Source of the DNA: CAZJDM01 sp964544765
Lineage (GTDB): Bacteria > Bdellovibrionota_B > Oligoflexia > CAYFLR01
NCBI GenBank assembly: GCA_964544765.1
Contig: CAZJDM010000154.1
Span: 1-10,088 of the forward strand
Direction: 5' to 3'
DNA: 10,088 nucleotides
In this document: positions 1 to 7,778 of the stretch, piece after piece
How the letters are laid out: every line of letters starts with the position of its first letter
Numbering within the stretch: the first letter of the stretch is position 1
Translations under genes and position numbers: made by a program
Notes under the pieces: model-generated
Told to the model about the DNA's origin: nothing
The model's input: only the letters and a program-made list of their open reading frames with translations
Databases searched by the model: none

Positions 1-37
1 CTATGTGCTCCTAAAATCGTCGTAAAAAAGAAAGAAA

Positions 38-697
38 CTAGAGTTTAATACTATAAGATTCTTTTAGTTCCATGTTTGCTGGGTTTGTGATGTCAATTAT
101 CTTCATGCCTGTACCACAACTATTAATATAGGCTATATTTGTATTGCCGGAAGGAATTGTATCGGTAGTAGTATTATCAGCGGAATCAGTGGAGTCAGTG
201 CTATTAGTAGTATTAGTAGTATTAGTAGTATCATTCTGAGTGGTATCGGAGGTAGGTTGCGTCGGGCTTTCCATGCTGGTATCACTATCTTCGCATATGT
301 TGTTAAAAATATTTACAAATTGATTTACCTGGCAAATTATTTTTTTAGCGCATGAACCAGCTACTATAACTTCATCATCGGCACAGTCAACGGTAACATC
401 CTCAATATTATCGATGGTAATGAATTGTTCTAAATTATCGTTCAATGTATTAATTTGTTTTGAAACGCCTTTACTGCTTTGAATTTCTTGTTTTAGTGCA
501 TCTAAGCTATCTTCATTTATAAATTCTTTTGCTAAGTCATTAAATTCTTGGGCGCTGTTTTGAGCTTCTAATGCGATATTGTTAGCTTGGGAGTCAATAT
601 CTAAGGATAGAAAAGAATTAATTTTATCTACCAGTATTGCGGTATTTTCATATTCCTCAGTGTCCTTTGCTTCATTAACTATAATCGGAATAAACAA
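38..697 (-). CDS. Secreted-type protein with Thr/Ser/Asn-rich linker and a C-terminal LVIVD-like half-repeat; start uncertain, possibly truncated
   Basis: Residues are numbered from the TTG at 697. The N-terminus is hydrophobic (FIPIIV), and the in-frame codons just upstream add KTRLIIFL, so together they read like a signal peptide. No ATG or GTG lies in that frame before the stop at 743-745, so the start must be TTG, ATT, or lost. Residues 20-100 are polar and probably helical or coiled coil. Four cysteines at 105, 116, 122 and 135 suggest disulfides in an exported protein. Residues about 138-180 are a low-complexity Thr/Asn/Ser/Asp linker. Residues about 186-217 (AYINSCGTGMKIIDITNPAN) resemble an LVIVD repeat, a beta-propeller blade seen in surface proteins that normally carry several copies. 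The protein ends after this one copy, so it may be a remnant. There is no Shine-Dalgarno sequence at the TTG, which sits in the T-tract of a terminator-like hairpin. I am confident the frame is coding, but not in the start, intactness or function. Confidence 0.6.
   Translation of the reverse strand: MFIPIIVNEAKDTEEYENTAILVDKINSFLSLDIDSQANNIALEAQNSAQEFNDLAKEFINEDSLDALKQEIQSSKGVSKQINTLNDNLEQFITIDNIEDVTVDCADDEVIVAGSCAKKIICQVNQFVNIFNNICEDSDTSMESPTQPTSDTTQNDTTNTTNTTNSTDSTDSADNTTTDTIPSGNTNIAYINSCGTGMKIIDITNPANMELKESYSIKL
203..229. repeat. 9-bp tandem repeat (attagtagt x3) in the linker of the LVIVD-like gene
   Basis: Three perfect tandem copies of attagtagt, read on the plus strand, encode the Asn-Thr-Thr units of the linker. 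Degenerate 9-bp copies continue at about 182-200 (gaatcagtg then gagtcagtg), encoding Ser-Thr-Asp units. Changes in copy number would lengthen or shorten the linker by three residues without shifting the frame, as in many surface-protein spacers. Confidence 0.85.
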
Positions 698-724
698 AAA
701 AATAATTAAGCGAGTTTTCCCGCT
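696..724 (-). terminator. Probable Rho-independent terminator after the HEAT-HEPN gene
   Basis: On the minus strand AGCGGG pairs with CTCGCT across an AAAA loop (positions 724-709, with one G-T wobble). It is followed by TAATTA and seven T residues (702-696). It lies about 70 bp beyond the stop of the HEAT-HEPN gene and would end the four-gene minus-strand transcript. The run between stem and T-tract contains As, so the tail is not ideal. The 3' arm CTCGC can also pair with an upstream GCGAG (737-733), giving a mutually exclusive second hairpin. There is no T-tract on the plus-strand side. Confidence 0.5.
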
Positions 725-792
725 AGAAGTGTCTCGCCCTGTTTACAACTTAATTATTGAGATAATCTAACTGATGATTTGATGGTCTTGTT

Positions 793-3180
793 TTAGATAG
801 TCGCAATATTTTTATGCATAGCTAACATTTTGTTGATAACATTGAATGATTCATGTCGAAATTTATTTATCTCGTCTTCTAAAATCATATAATTCTTCTG
901 GTGAGTAGTATTATTTCTAATATCTTGCATTAAATGAATTTGTTGACAGAATTGAAGCAGTTCCATGTCGTTTCTGGTGCCTATATTCATGATGTTATTC
1001 AGTCCGAAGTGACACTCCTGTCTACCAAAGGTTAGAAAAAACAAAGCGTAAGCCTTGGCACTGTCCAGTAGAAATTTTTTGTTTTGATTTCTTTTATTAT
1101 AATTAGCTAGAGCGATCAGCATTTTCTTTAACTTATTAGTGGAAAAATGACCAATGTCTCTTATATAAGGAAGGTTAGATAAGTAATTCTCCAACTGTCC
1201 AATATTTTTGGCCTTGATACCTCTAGCATATCCTAGTTTATCAAGTTTAAGTTGGACGCTATCATTGTTGATCACCTTCTTTGTCTCATCATCAAATAAC
1301 TCTTTTAATAGTAATTCAACAGCTTTACTTTGCATATTGATAATTATAGATAGGTCCATGCCGTTTTTGAACCACCAATCCAAATTGCCGCAAAATAAAT
1401 CAGCGGTTCTAATTGATCTTTTAATAGGTTCTTTTAGAACTCTGAAATTGACTATAAGTTTAGCCAGTTCGTTATCAATGGCGTTTATATCGGTAGCCGG
1501 ATTATTCAAAGAGATCTTATCTAATACTTTTTGCGATTCAAGATAAGCATTATGGAGGTCCAGTCGTTCGTGAAGGTCAGACAATGATTCTTGAAATTCT
1601 AGGGTACATTTTTTTAGATCAATTTTTCGATATACATCGATCTGGGTTGGGATTTTTTCAATATCGATGTGATCTGCAATATAGGTTCGCAGAGTAATAT
1701 CCAGCGATTCGTCCGGTAAAATATCGAGTAAAATCTGATTGGCCATGATGGAATTGTTACGGTGTAAGGCTTGAATAGTGGTTTCTTTAATTAAAGGATT
1801 CTGATCAGATAAAAAAGAACCTAAATACTTAGCGACTTCTTCATCCCAATAATATCCCACATAATAAATTAAATGAGCTTTCCGAAAGATAAAGTTCTTT
1901 TGATTTGGACACGATTGAATCAAAGATGAAAGCCAGTTCCAATCATTGTTTTGATCCAAGTTTAATGTAGCTTTAACTGCTAATAGTATTTCTTCATCAT
2001 TAGGTGATTTAAAGAAAGAATCCATTTGTGAGGTTAGTGCGCTTTTTTGTTTCTTTGATAATGGAACTTGATTTTGACCAAGGCAACTTAAACAGGCTAT
2101 TAATAAGTCTTTGGAGATAGGTTTGCTAATCAATTTTGCCGCTAGTTTGGTCAGAGGTTTCCATTTACTATTTGCCAAAAGGATCAGTTCAATAGAGTTT
2201 TGATCAAGGTCGTTGGCTGCTGAATCAGCATCGAGTAGGTGTTGTTCGATTTTGGGTAAGAATTTAGTTTGTTGCCAAATGATAGATAGAATAACGGTTA
2301 AACGTTTTGATTGAATAGTATTATGATTCCATAATTCTTTGAGCCATGATTCATTTAAAGTATGAGTATGCAGGAGTTGAATATCGTATAAACTTCTGAT
2401 TTTTTCGATATCAAAATTGTTATTTGCGTTTTTTACACTAATTACGTTATTTGTAAGGGACAGTGCTAGTTTAGAGGGGTCGGTGGTAATATCAGGATAA
2501 TTATCAATAATGCTTTTTTCACTTTGAAAAGACAATTCTCTTGGTCGTTCTTTAATAAGATTAAATATAGTTTGCAATTCAAATATGCGGTAAGACGGAA
2601 AATCATTTTCAAAGAAAGATTTTAGAGTTTTTGGAGTTTTTAATACTGGTTTTTTAAAATATATTTCGCATAGATATTGAAAAGCCGTTATAAGACAAGT
2701 TCTTTCTAGATTAACAGTATTTTGGGCTTCTATGACCATTTGCAATGCCTTATCAATAATACTCTTAGAAAAAACTTTTAAAGAAATAAAAGTGGAAAAA
2801 ATTAAAGACAAATGGGCATCAGACAATTTGTCCTGCCTTACTCGTTCCGCAATGAAAGGCAGAGTCTGCACCAACTGCGATTCGCGAATTAGTCTTAATG
2901 CGTTATAAAGAACTCTTTGGTTAGTGGTTGGATCAATCAGAAGTCTAATTAGAGATATGGCAATAGGTTTTAAACCGTTTTTACGAATAACCCGTAGCGC
3001 TTGGCTAGCAATATCTTGGTCCTGGTGATTACACAAATCATATATGATCCATGTCAATCGATTACTAAAAGGAGTTGATATAACCAATTTATTTAATAAT
3101 TCCAGGGTTTGGTGTTTAATCTGACAAACGCTTAGCCGGTGTTCTATATCTATGAGTGATAGTTTTATTTTTTTCATCAT
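793..3180 (-). CDS. Large cytoplasmic HEAT-repeat protein with a C-terminal HEPN-like domain
   Basis: This 795-residue protein has no signal peptide or membrane segment, so it is probably cytoplasmic. Residues about 40-130 form helical pairs of HEAT/ARM type (DIASQALRVI, NQRVLYNALRLIRES). A second clear HEAT-like unit lies at about 455-505 (DQNPLIKETTIQALHR), and the middle is mostly helical. The last about 200 residues look like a HEPN domain. An early helix with SKAVELLLKELF (618-629) precedes a late RNNTTH at 755-760, matching the R-x4-6-H motif of HEPN RNases, and an acidic helix follows (LEDEINKFRHESFNVINKML). HEPN domains often cut or bind RNA and occur in toxins and defence proteins, but some only form scaffolds. 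The ATG lies 3 bp after the stop of the PorV-like gene, so it is translated as part of the same operon and is its last gene. The HEPN assignment comes from motif reading only. The function is unknown. Confidence 0.85.
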   Translation of the reverse strand: MMKKIKLSLIDIEHRLSVCQIKHQTLELLNKLVISTPFSNRLTWIIYDLCNHQDQDIASQALRVIRKNGLKPIAISLIRLLIDPTTNQRVLYNALRLIRESQLVQTLPFIAERVRQDKLSDAHLSLIFSTFISLKVFSKSIIDKALQMVIEAQNTVNLERTCLITAFQYLCEIYFKKPVLKTPKTLKSFFENDFPSYRIFELQTIFNLIKERPRELSFQSEKSIIDNYPDITTDPSKLALSLTNNVISVKNANNNFDIEKIRSLYDIQLLHTHTLNESWLKELWNHNTIQSKRLTVILSIIWQQTKFLPKIEQHLLDADSAANDLDQNSIELILLANSKWKPLTKLAAKLISKPISKDLLIACLSCLGQNQVPLSKKQKSALTSQMDSFFKSPNDEEILLAVKATLNLDQNNDWNWLSSLIQSCPNQKNFIFRKAHLIYYVGYYWDEEVAKYLGSFLSDQNPLIKETTIQALHRNNSIMANQILLDILPDESLDITLRTYIADHIDIEKIPTQIDVYRKIDLKKCTLEFQESLSDLHERLDLHNAYLESQKVLDKISLNNPATDINAIDNELAKLIVNFRVLKEPIKRSIRTADLFCGNLDWWFKNGMDLSIIINMQSKAVELLLKELFDDETKKVINNDSVQLKLDKLGYARGIKAKNIGQLENYLSNLPYIRDIGHFSTNKLKKMLIALANYNKRNQNKKFLLDSAKAYALFFLTFGRQECHFGLNNIMNIGTRNDMELLQFCQQIHLMQDIRNNTTHQKNYMILEDEINKFRHESFNVINKMLAMHKNIATI

Positions 3181-3183
3181 AAT

Positions 3184-4386
3184 TTACCATCCAAATCTGA
3201 TATCAAATACGTATCTAGTGTCAGTATCTCCCTCATAGCCGGTGATAGATCCCCTGGGATTTATTTCTTCACCATAGCGGGCAAAGTTTATTTGTATGGT
3301 CCAGAAATCCAATCCCAGGCCATAAGTGAGATTTCCCTGATTACAACCTAAACGCAGCATGATGGGCTGGTAATGAAAAAAGGGCTCTTCTAATAAAAAT
3401 TCACTGCCGAAATGCAATTTTTTAAAGGGATTTCCCGGTGCAAAAACATTTCTAAGATCGATGTAAAATCTTAAGCGGGTATAGAATTTTTGCGGGGATT
3501 CGATCATCATCCCTACAGCCAGCCTAAACGAGTCAGCGTCGGGTGCGGAGAAGTCGGCAACATCCTCTATTAAGGAGGATGTTTTATACTTTAGAGGAAC
3601 GATGTTTTCACCAAAAGCGCCAAAAGAGGCCGAGTAACCAATAGGCATTTTTTTATTATAAAGTATTCCCAGATCAAATCCCGCACCGCTTCCTACCTTT
3701 AGTATTTCTTTTTTTCGGGCCTCAAGATCATCTGTAAATTCTTCTATATTGAAAATATCATTACCATCCACCCGGATATTACTTTGGCCTTTGAAAATGT
3801 ATTTTATGTTATAACCAATAGCTAGATCTCCCTTATAAACCACAATCTTGAAACCATTCCCAAACCAAATGCCATTATAGAGCCTTACTTCGGCTTGGGC
3901 ACTGGGAAGTAAGGATACTCTTGAAATAGATGCATTGATTTGCAAGGAATCGATTAAAAGGGCCAGTCCCCAGTTGGGTCTATAATAATCCATTAGCAAG
4001 CGATGTCCATAATGGATATTTTTCCCTAAATATTTTTCAACAAATTTTATAATACGAGTACTATCGTCCAGTTCCTCAAAATCGGTCCATAACAGATCAT
4101 AGTCGTCTTTTCCAAATTCCAATTGGAAATATAAAGGATTGAATTTAGCGTGCTGAATAAGACCAAAAGCAGCCGGGTTGTAAAAAAAGGCTTCCGTTCC
4201 TCCTTGAGTGGTGGTATATCCTCCTCCTAGGCCCAAGGCACGTACACTGACAAATGGTTTATGATATTCCCCGGTAGCTCTAAGACGCATTGAGTGGACT
4301 ATATTATAATAATCCAAGCTCTGATATAATGCGAATACCATGAGAACCATCAACAAATACTGACTGATATTCCTTTTGATACTCAC
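3184..4386 (-). CDS. PorV/TraF-like outer-membrane beta-barrel protein
   Basis: The protein has 400 residues. After an N-terminal export signal (Lys4, Arg5, then hydrophobic YLLMVLMVFAL at 10-20), residues 48-75 carry VRALGLGGGYTTT followed by AFFYNPAAFG. This is the hallmark start of PorV, TraF_2 and UPF0164-type barrels (xRALGxGGA...NPAG). The rest alternates polar and hydrophobic strands, with GSGAGFDLGILY at 232-243 and a repeated-glycine strand region at 344-374. It ends YVFDIRFGW, an aromatic-ended final strand of the kind recognised by the BAM machinery. The start chosen is GTG at 4386, because it supplies the signal peptide and is preceded by GGGGAG at nine bases. It overlaps the upstream gene by 83 bp. 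The internal ATG at 4290 avoids the overlap but would remove the export signal. Known relatives act as porins, secretion-system shuttles or barrels of unknown role; which applies here is unclear. Confidence 0.85.
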   Translation of the reverse strand: MSIKRNISQYLLMVLMVFALYQSLDYYNIVHSMRLRATGEYHKPFVSVRALGLGGGYTTTQGGTEAFFYNPAAFGLIQHAKFNPLYFQLEFGKDDYDLLWTDFEELDDSTRIIKFVEKYLGKNIHYGHRLLMDYYRPNWGLALLIDSLQINASISRVSLLPSAQAEVRLYNGIWFGNGFKIVVYKGDLAIGYNIKYIFKGQSNIRVDGNDIFNIEEFTDDLEARKKEILKVGSGAGFDLGILYNKKMPIGYSASFGAFGENIVPLKYKTSSLIEDVADFSAPDADSFRLAVGMMIESPQKFYTRLRFYIDLRNVFAPGNPFKKLHFGSEFLLEEPFFHYQPIMLRLGCNQGNLTYGLGLDFWTIQINFARYGEEINPRGSITGYEGDTDTRYVFDIRFGW

Positions 4387-6373
4387 TCTGGTAGTCTCCC
4401 CAATATATCTTATAAAAATATTCTATTCGTGAGTTAAAAGCCAACCAACTGGAGAAAAATCCAGATGATATTTCAAATAAGCTAAGGGTACCGCTTGTAT
4501 GAGGTTTGACTTCTGATACATCAGTTCCCCATATTAGGGGTGAATATATAAGTTTAAGATCTACTCCACTATATTTATTATAATACGCTGTGGTTCTAAG
4601 TCCTAGTGTCGGTCCTAAATAGGTGGATATGAACGGGGTGTCGTAAGTGTTTTCTATAGTGTACCAATAATAATGGAAACCGATCGAAGGAGTGATCCAA
4701 CCACTATATCTGTTGATTGAATATTGGAAGAAGGCTTCTGCGTTTATTTCATAATTGTATTGTATAGCTGGTTGTACAGAAGCATCATCAGGAGGTTGTT
4801 TTTTACCGGTATAAGGTTCATTGATAGTGTAAGCTCCCAGAGAGATTCCTAAGTTCAAGCCATATCTTTGATAGATTAAACCACTTATCCCTAATAGGAT
4901 AGAAGGATTTATTGTCGCGTTTAAAATCTTGCTGGTATTATTTTGGATGGATGGAGAAAAGCCTAAAGTGGTCGTTAATTTTCGTTTAGGAACGGGAGAG
5001 TTTTTGAGGAACTCAATTTTGGTAATATTGTATCCTTTATTGACGATCATATTCAGATCAGAGACATTAGATTTAACTAAGACTTGGTGACCGGAGCGAG
5101 AAACATCAAGGAGCATATTTATTTGATTGTTGTTAGGACTCTTAGGTATTCCATTTACGTTTATGGTTCTGGCATGTTCTGTTTGGACACCAAAGGTATA
5201 TTTAACTTGAGGCTCATCAGGATCAAATTCTCCATCTTTCAGGTGAACCGGGCAGACAGAATGAGCGGGCTCATTTGTTTCAAAGAACGGTAAATTTATA
5301 GTGTATTTATATTGATTTCCCCATTGGTCTTCGAGGGCTATATCTATAAATTTGTAATATCCGGTCATGGTGTGGAGAATTGATCCATTTGGAAAAATGG
5401 GTATATCTTTATTGTTAATAGTAAGTTTCCATTGGTGCTTGCGAACCAGCTTATCTATTTTGAGATGCACTTTTTCTGAAAGCAGCATATCAATGCTATT
5501 TTTCTTGGTGTTTTTAATCATCAAATAACGAGAATCAAAGCCAAAGGTTATAAAACGATTTTGAGGTGTTTTGGTCACCTTCATAATATATTGTTGGATT
5601 TCAGCTAATTTGGTTAAGGCTATTTTTTTATTTTTTTCGGTACTACTGGTTTGGTCGCAGTAGCTGATTAGTAAGACATAAAGGTTAGGAGATTTGGCCA
5701 TTAGAGGAGCCAATTGTTGTAGTTGATCCTTTATTTCAGGAGAGTTTAGAAATTTTCCTTTTTTTACAACTAAAGGGTCCTTGGGTGAAATATTGATATT
5801 TTTTAAATTGTAGGTTTGGAAATATTTTTTGGAAGAGGTAAGTGAAATACCTTTTTCATATACTATCTCCAAGAAAACTTCATAGAAACCAGTATGCTCG
5901 AATATCAATTTATTATTAACTCTTCCCCACCATGATCGATTAGCCAGTATAAATCCACCTTTTGATACATTCAGACGGGCGATAATTTTATCTTTATGGA
6001 GTATATTCACATAAGCTGATTTAATTTTGTATTTTGATACATTAGCAATTACAAATTTCAAGGGAGCAATAAGTTTATTCTTTTGAAAAAAGGCCTGTCT
6101 GGCTTCGTTTAATCCCTTGATGCTGAAAGATATGGTAGGGAAATCAATTGGGGTACCGTTGATGCTGATTTGTTTCCTAACGCTTCCTTTAAAAGTATAT
6201 TCTACAACTTCATCTAGTGGTTCGATGAGATAATAGGGAACTGCTTTTTTACCAATAGGAAATTTTTCCTTCAATAACTGATCGAAATTAGGTAGTGAAG
6301 TATTATTGATAGGTGTTTGAGCGGATAAAAAGCTTGAAAGTAAAAATGTAAAAACAAATGGAAAAAAAAGCAT
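4304..6373 (-). CDS. Modular envelope protein: beta-sandwich repeats, degenerate OmpA-like domain, C-terminal beta-barrel
   Basis: The protein has 689 residues and a signal peptide (LLSSFLSAQ, cleavage near residue 19). Residues about 52-180 and 300-455 are beta-rich and contain similar short motifs: INGTPI (71-76), INNKDIPI (319-326) and VNGIPK (406-411). This suggests repeated Ig/Fn3-like sandwiches. Between them, residues about 195-285 resemble an OmpA/MotB peptidoglycan-binding domain: SYCDQTSSTEKN aligns with the GYTDRIGSDAYN segment of E. coli OmpA. Asp240 and Asn248 match conserved positions, but the diaminopimelate-binding Arg286 of OmpA corresponds to Lys255. Residues about 464-689 form amphipathic strands rich in Tyr and Gly, a likely outer-membrane barrel of about eight to ten strands. 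The ATG at 6373 has AAGG seven bases upstream and follows the TPR-barrel gene by 9 bp. The domain assignments are by eye; the OmpA-like part is the best supported and the barrel size is a guess. Confidence 0.8.
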   Translation of the reverse strand: MLFFPFVFTFLLSSFLSAQTPINNTSLPNFDQLLKEKFPIGKKAVPYYLIEPLDEVVEYTFKGSVRKQISINGTPIDFPTISFSIKGLNEARQAFFQKNKLIAPLKFVIANVSKYKIKSAYVNILHKDKIIARLNVSKGGFILANRSWWGRVNNKLIFEHTGFYEVFLEIVYEKGISLTSSKKYFQTYNLKNINISPKDPLVVKKGKFLNSPEIKDQLQQLAPLMAKSPNLYVLLISYCDQTSSTEKNKKIALTKLAEIQQYIMKVTKTPQNRFITFGFDSRYLMIKNTKKNSIDMLLSEKVHLKIDKLVRKHQWKLTINNKDIPIFPNGSILHTMTGYYKFIDIALEDQWGNQYKYTINLPFFETNEPAHSVCPVHLKDGEFDPDEPQVKYTFGVQTEHARTINVNGIPKSPNNNQINMLLDVSRSGHQVLVKSNVSDLNMIVNKGYNITKIEFLKNSPVPKRKLTTTLGFSPSIQNNTSKILNATINPSILLGISGLIYQRYGLNLGISLGAYTINEPYTGKKQPPDDASVQPAIQYNYEINAEAFFQYSINRYSGWITPSIGFHYYWYTIENTYDTPFISTYLGPTLGLRTTAYYNKYSGVDLKLIYSPLIWGTDVSEVKPHTSGTLSLFEISSGFFSSWLAFNSRIEYFYKIYWGDYQSEYQKEYQSVFVDGSHGIRIISELGLL
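4396..4401 (-). promoter_or_regulatory. Ribosome-binding site that decides the GTG start of the PorV-like gene
   Basis: GGGGAG on the minus strand lies nine bases before the GTG at 4386-4384. No comparable sequence precedes the alternative ATG at 4290. The site lies inside the 3' coding part of the upstream barrel gene, so the two genes are probably translationally coupled. Confidence 0.6.
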
Positions 6374-6382
6374 TAAAAAACC

Positions 6383-7744
6383 TTAAAAGTAACCTTTAAA
6401 TCCTAAAACTAGGCTAAAATAATATTTTCGTAGTTCATTTTCATCGAAGTCATCATCTTCAATATTTCCCGAAAGAAAGGGTAGAGTATTTTGAACAATG
6501 CAGCTTAGGTACCACTCATCATTACCCATAAGTTTGTATAGTAGGGTAGGAACGATTTTCTGAAAAAAAATTATCTTCTCGCTACGATGTTCTACATCAT
6601 TGTTCCATCGAAAAAATAAATCAAAGTCAGTAGTAAAATAATATTGACCGAATAAGGATTGCCTCATAAAAAAACCAATCTCGGGAACGTAAAATGATGT
6701 TAATTTATCAGACGAAAATCGGCGACTAAAAGATAGGTGTATTTTGCTGAAATCCTCTAATCCAGTATTAAACTGAAGACTAGAAGTTAGTTTAATTACT
6801 GTGGCACTACCAAAAACGGGCAAAGAATTATAATTCTTTTGTAGTAATAGATCGACCATTTTTAGGTATAGGTCGCGAGTAAATTCTAATTCTACTTTGA
6901 AATTTTGGTCATAGTCATGTTGAAGAGGTGATGAAAATTGTAAAATTGCTCTATATTGTCGCTGTAATGGTTCATGCTGGTAATATGACCATTTGGATGA
7001 TATTCCGAGTGAGAGCTGTTTATATTTCTCAATTACAGATAATTTAAAACTGCTAAGAGTTTGATCGTTTTCAGGAGAAGAGAAGACTTCGTTTAGAGGT
7101 TTTTTGAAAGAAAAAGCCATTGATCCATAATGAGAAAGATAACGTTTGAAGTCTTGATATTTTCCCGATCCGGTAAAACTACTTTCGAAATAGGTAGTAG
7201 GATCCGTTTCTCCGCTAAAATACATTGGCTTGAAGTGGTATAGAATTTTGAATAGGTTCTCTTTGGTTTCAATTTTTTTAAGGCTGAACTTTATTTTTTT
7301 TTGTTCTACCTTTTGAGGGGTGTTAGTCAGAAGTTCATGATAAATCCTTTTGGCGTTTTCATAGTCTTTGCGTTGTTCCGATATTTTAGCAATTTTCATC
7401 ATACTTTGTTTATAATAACGAGGATTTGAAATGGCAGCCATGTAGAGGAATTTTTGGGCGCGAATAAATTTACCAACACGCAAAAAAGCTTCAGCAATTT
7501 TGGTGTAGGTGTACGGATGGTCTATTAAGTAAGGTTCTAAGCCTGCTACATAGGTAATTAAGGTTCTATAAGATTTTGTCTTTAGTAAGGTATCTATGTT
7601 TTTGCTTACTTTCTCTTGTTCTTTGGTGCGGAAACTCAAATAGGTAGTCTTTTTAGCAAATGTCCGGGGTTGTTTGGGTATTATGCAGAAAAGGCTTGGG
7701 GATAAGATGAAATTGACATAAAATATAAATAAGATCCATTTCAT
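6383..7744 (-). CDS. TPR-containing outer-membrane beta-barrel protein
   Basis: The protein has 453 residues and is the first gene of the minus-strand operon. MKWILFIFYVNFILSPSLF is a signal peptide. Residues about 45-145 are helical and contain at least two tetratricopeptide-like units: 76-109 (KIAEAFLRVGKFIRAQKFLY) and 110-143 (KIAKISEQRKDYENAKRIYH). From about residue 165 to the end the sequence alternates as barrel strands and closes with YYFSLVLGFKGYF, which has the terminal Phe of a BAM-recognised last strand. Periplasmic TPRs in front of a barrel are found in exopolysaccharide exporters such as PgaA and AlgK/AlgE-type pairs and in other scaffolded porins, but I see no specific signature of those families. 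Cys20 sits at the end of the signal peptide without a proper lipobox, so lipidation is unlikely. The Shine-Dalgarno sequence before the ATG is weak. The start is shared with a short divergent promoter region. Confidence 0.8.
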   Translation of the reverse strand: MKWILFIFYVNFILSPSLFCIIPKQPRTFAKKTTYLSFRTKEQEKVSKNIDTLLKTKSYRTLITYVAGLEPYLIDHPYTYTKIAEAFLRVGKFIRAQKFLYMAAISNPRYYKQSMMKIAKISEQRKDYENAKRIYHELLTNTPQKVEQKKIKFSLKKIETKENLFKILYHFKPMYFSGETDPTTYFESSFTGSGKYQDFKRYLSHYGSMAFSFKKPLNEVFSSPENDQTLSSFKLSVIEKYKQLSLGISSKWSYYQHEPLQRQYRAILQFSSPLQHDYDQNFKVELEFTRDLYLKMVDLLLQKNYNSLPVFGSATVIKLTSSLQFNTGLEDFSKIHLSFSRRFSSDKLTSFYVPEIGFFMRQSLFGQYYFTTDFDLFFRWNNDVEHRSEKIIFFQKIVPTLLYKLMGNDEWYLSCIVQNTLPFLSGNIEDDDFDENELRKYYFSLVLGFKGYF

Positions 7745-7778
7745 ATTAGTATTTTAACTCAATAGAGAGGTAAGGGAT
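7745..7778. promoter_or_regulatory. Divergent 34-bp intergenic region between the TPR-barrel operon and the FecR-domain gene
   Basis: The spacer is too short to hold two full promoters, so one or both must reach into coding sequence. For the minus-strand operon a TAAAAT -10-like box lies at 7756-7751. It would start transcription almost at the ATG and give a nearly leaderless mRNA, but no convincing -35 pairs with it. On the plus strand GAGAGG at 7765-7770 is a good ribosome-binding site eight bases before the FecR-gene ATG. The arrangement suggests co-regulation of the two transcripts. Confidence 0.4.

Noticed and set aside
1208..1546. Open frame antisense to the HEAT-HEPN gene
   Set aside because: It lies fully inside a well-supported gene, has low-complexity Leu/Ser content and no start context, so it is a shadow frame.
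7713..7718. Perfect TTGACA -35-like box upstream of the FecR-domain gene
   Set aside because: No acceptable -10 box lies 16-18 bp downstream; the nearest TAAGAT is only 11 bp away. It is also within the signal-peptide codons of the divergent gene.
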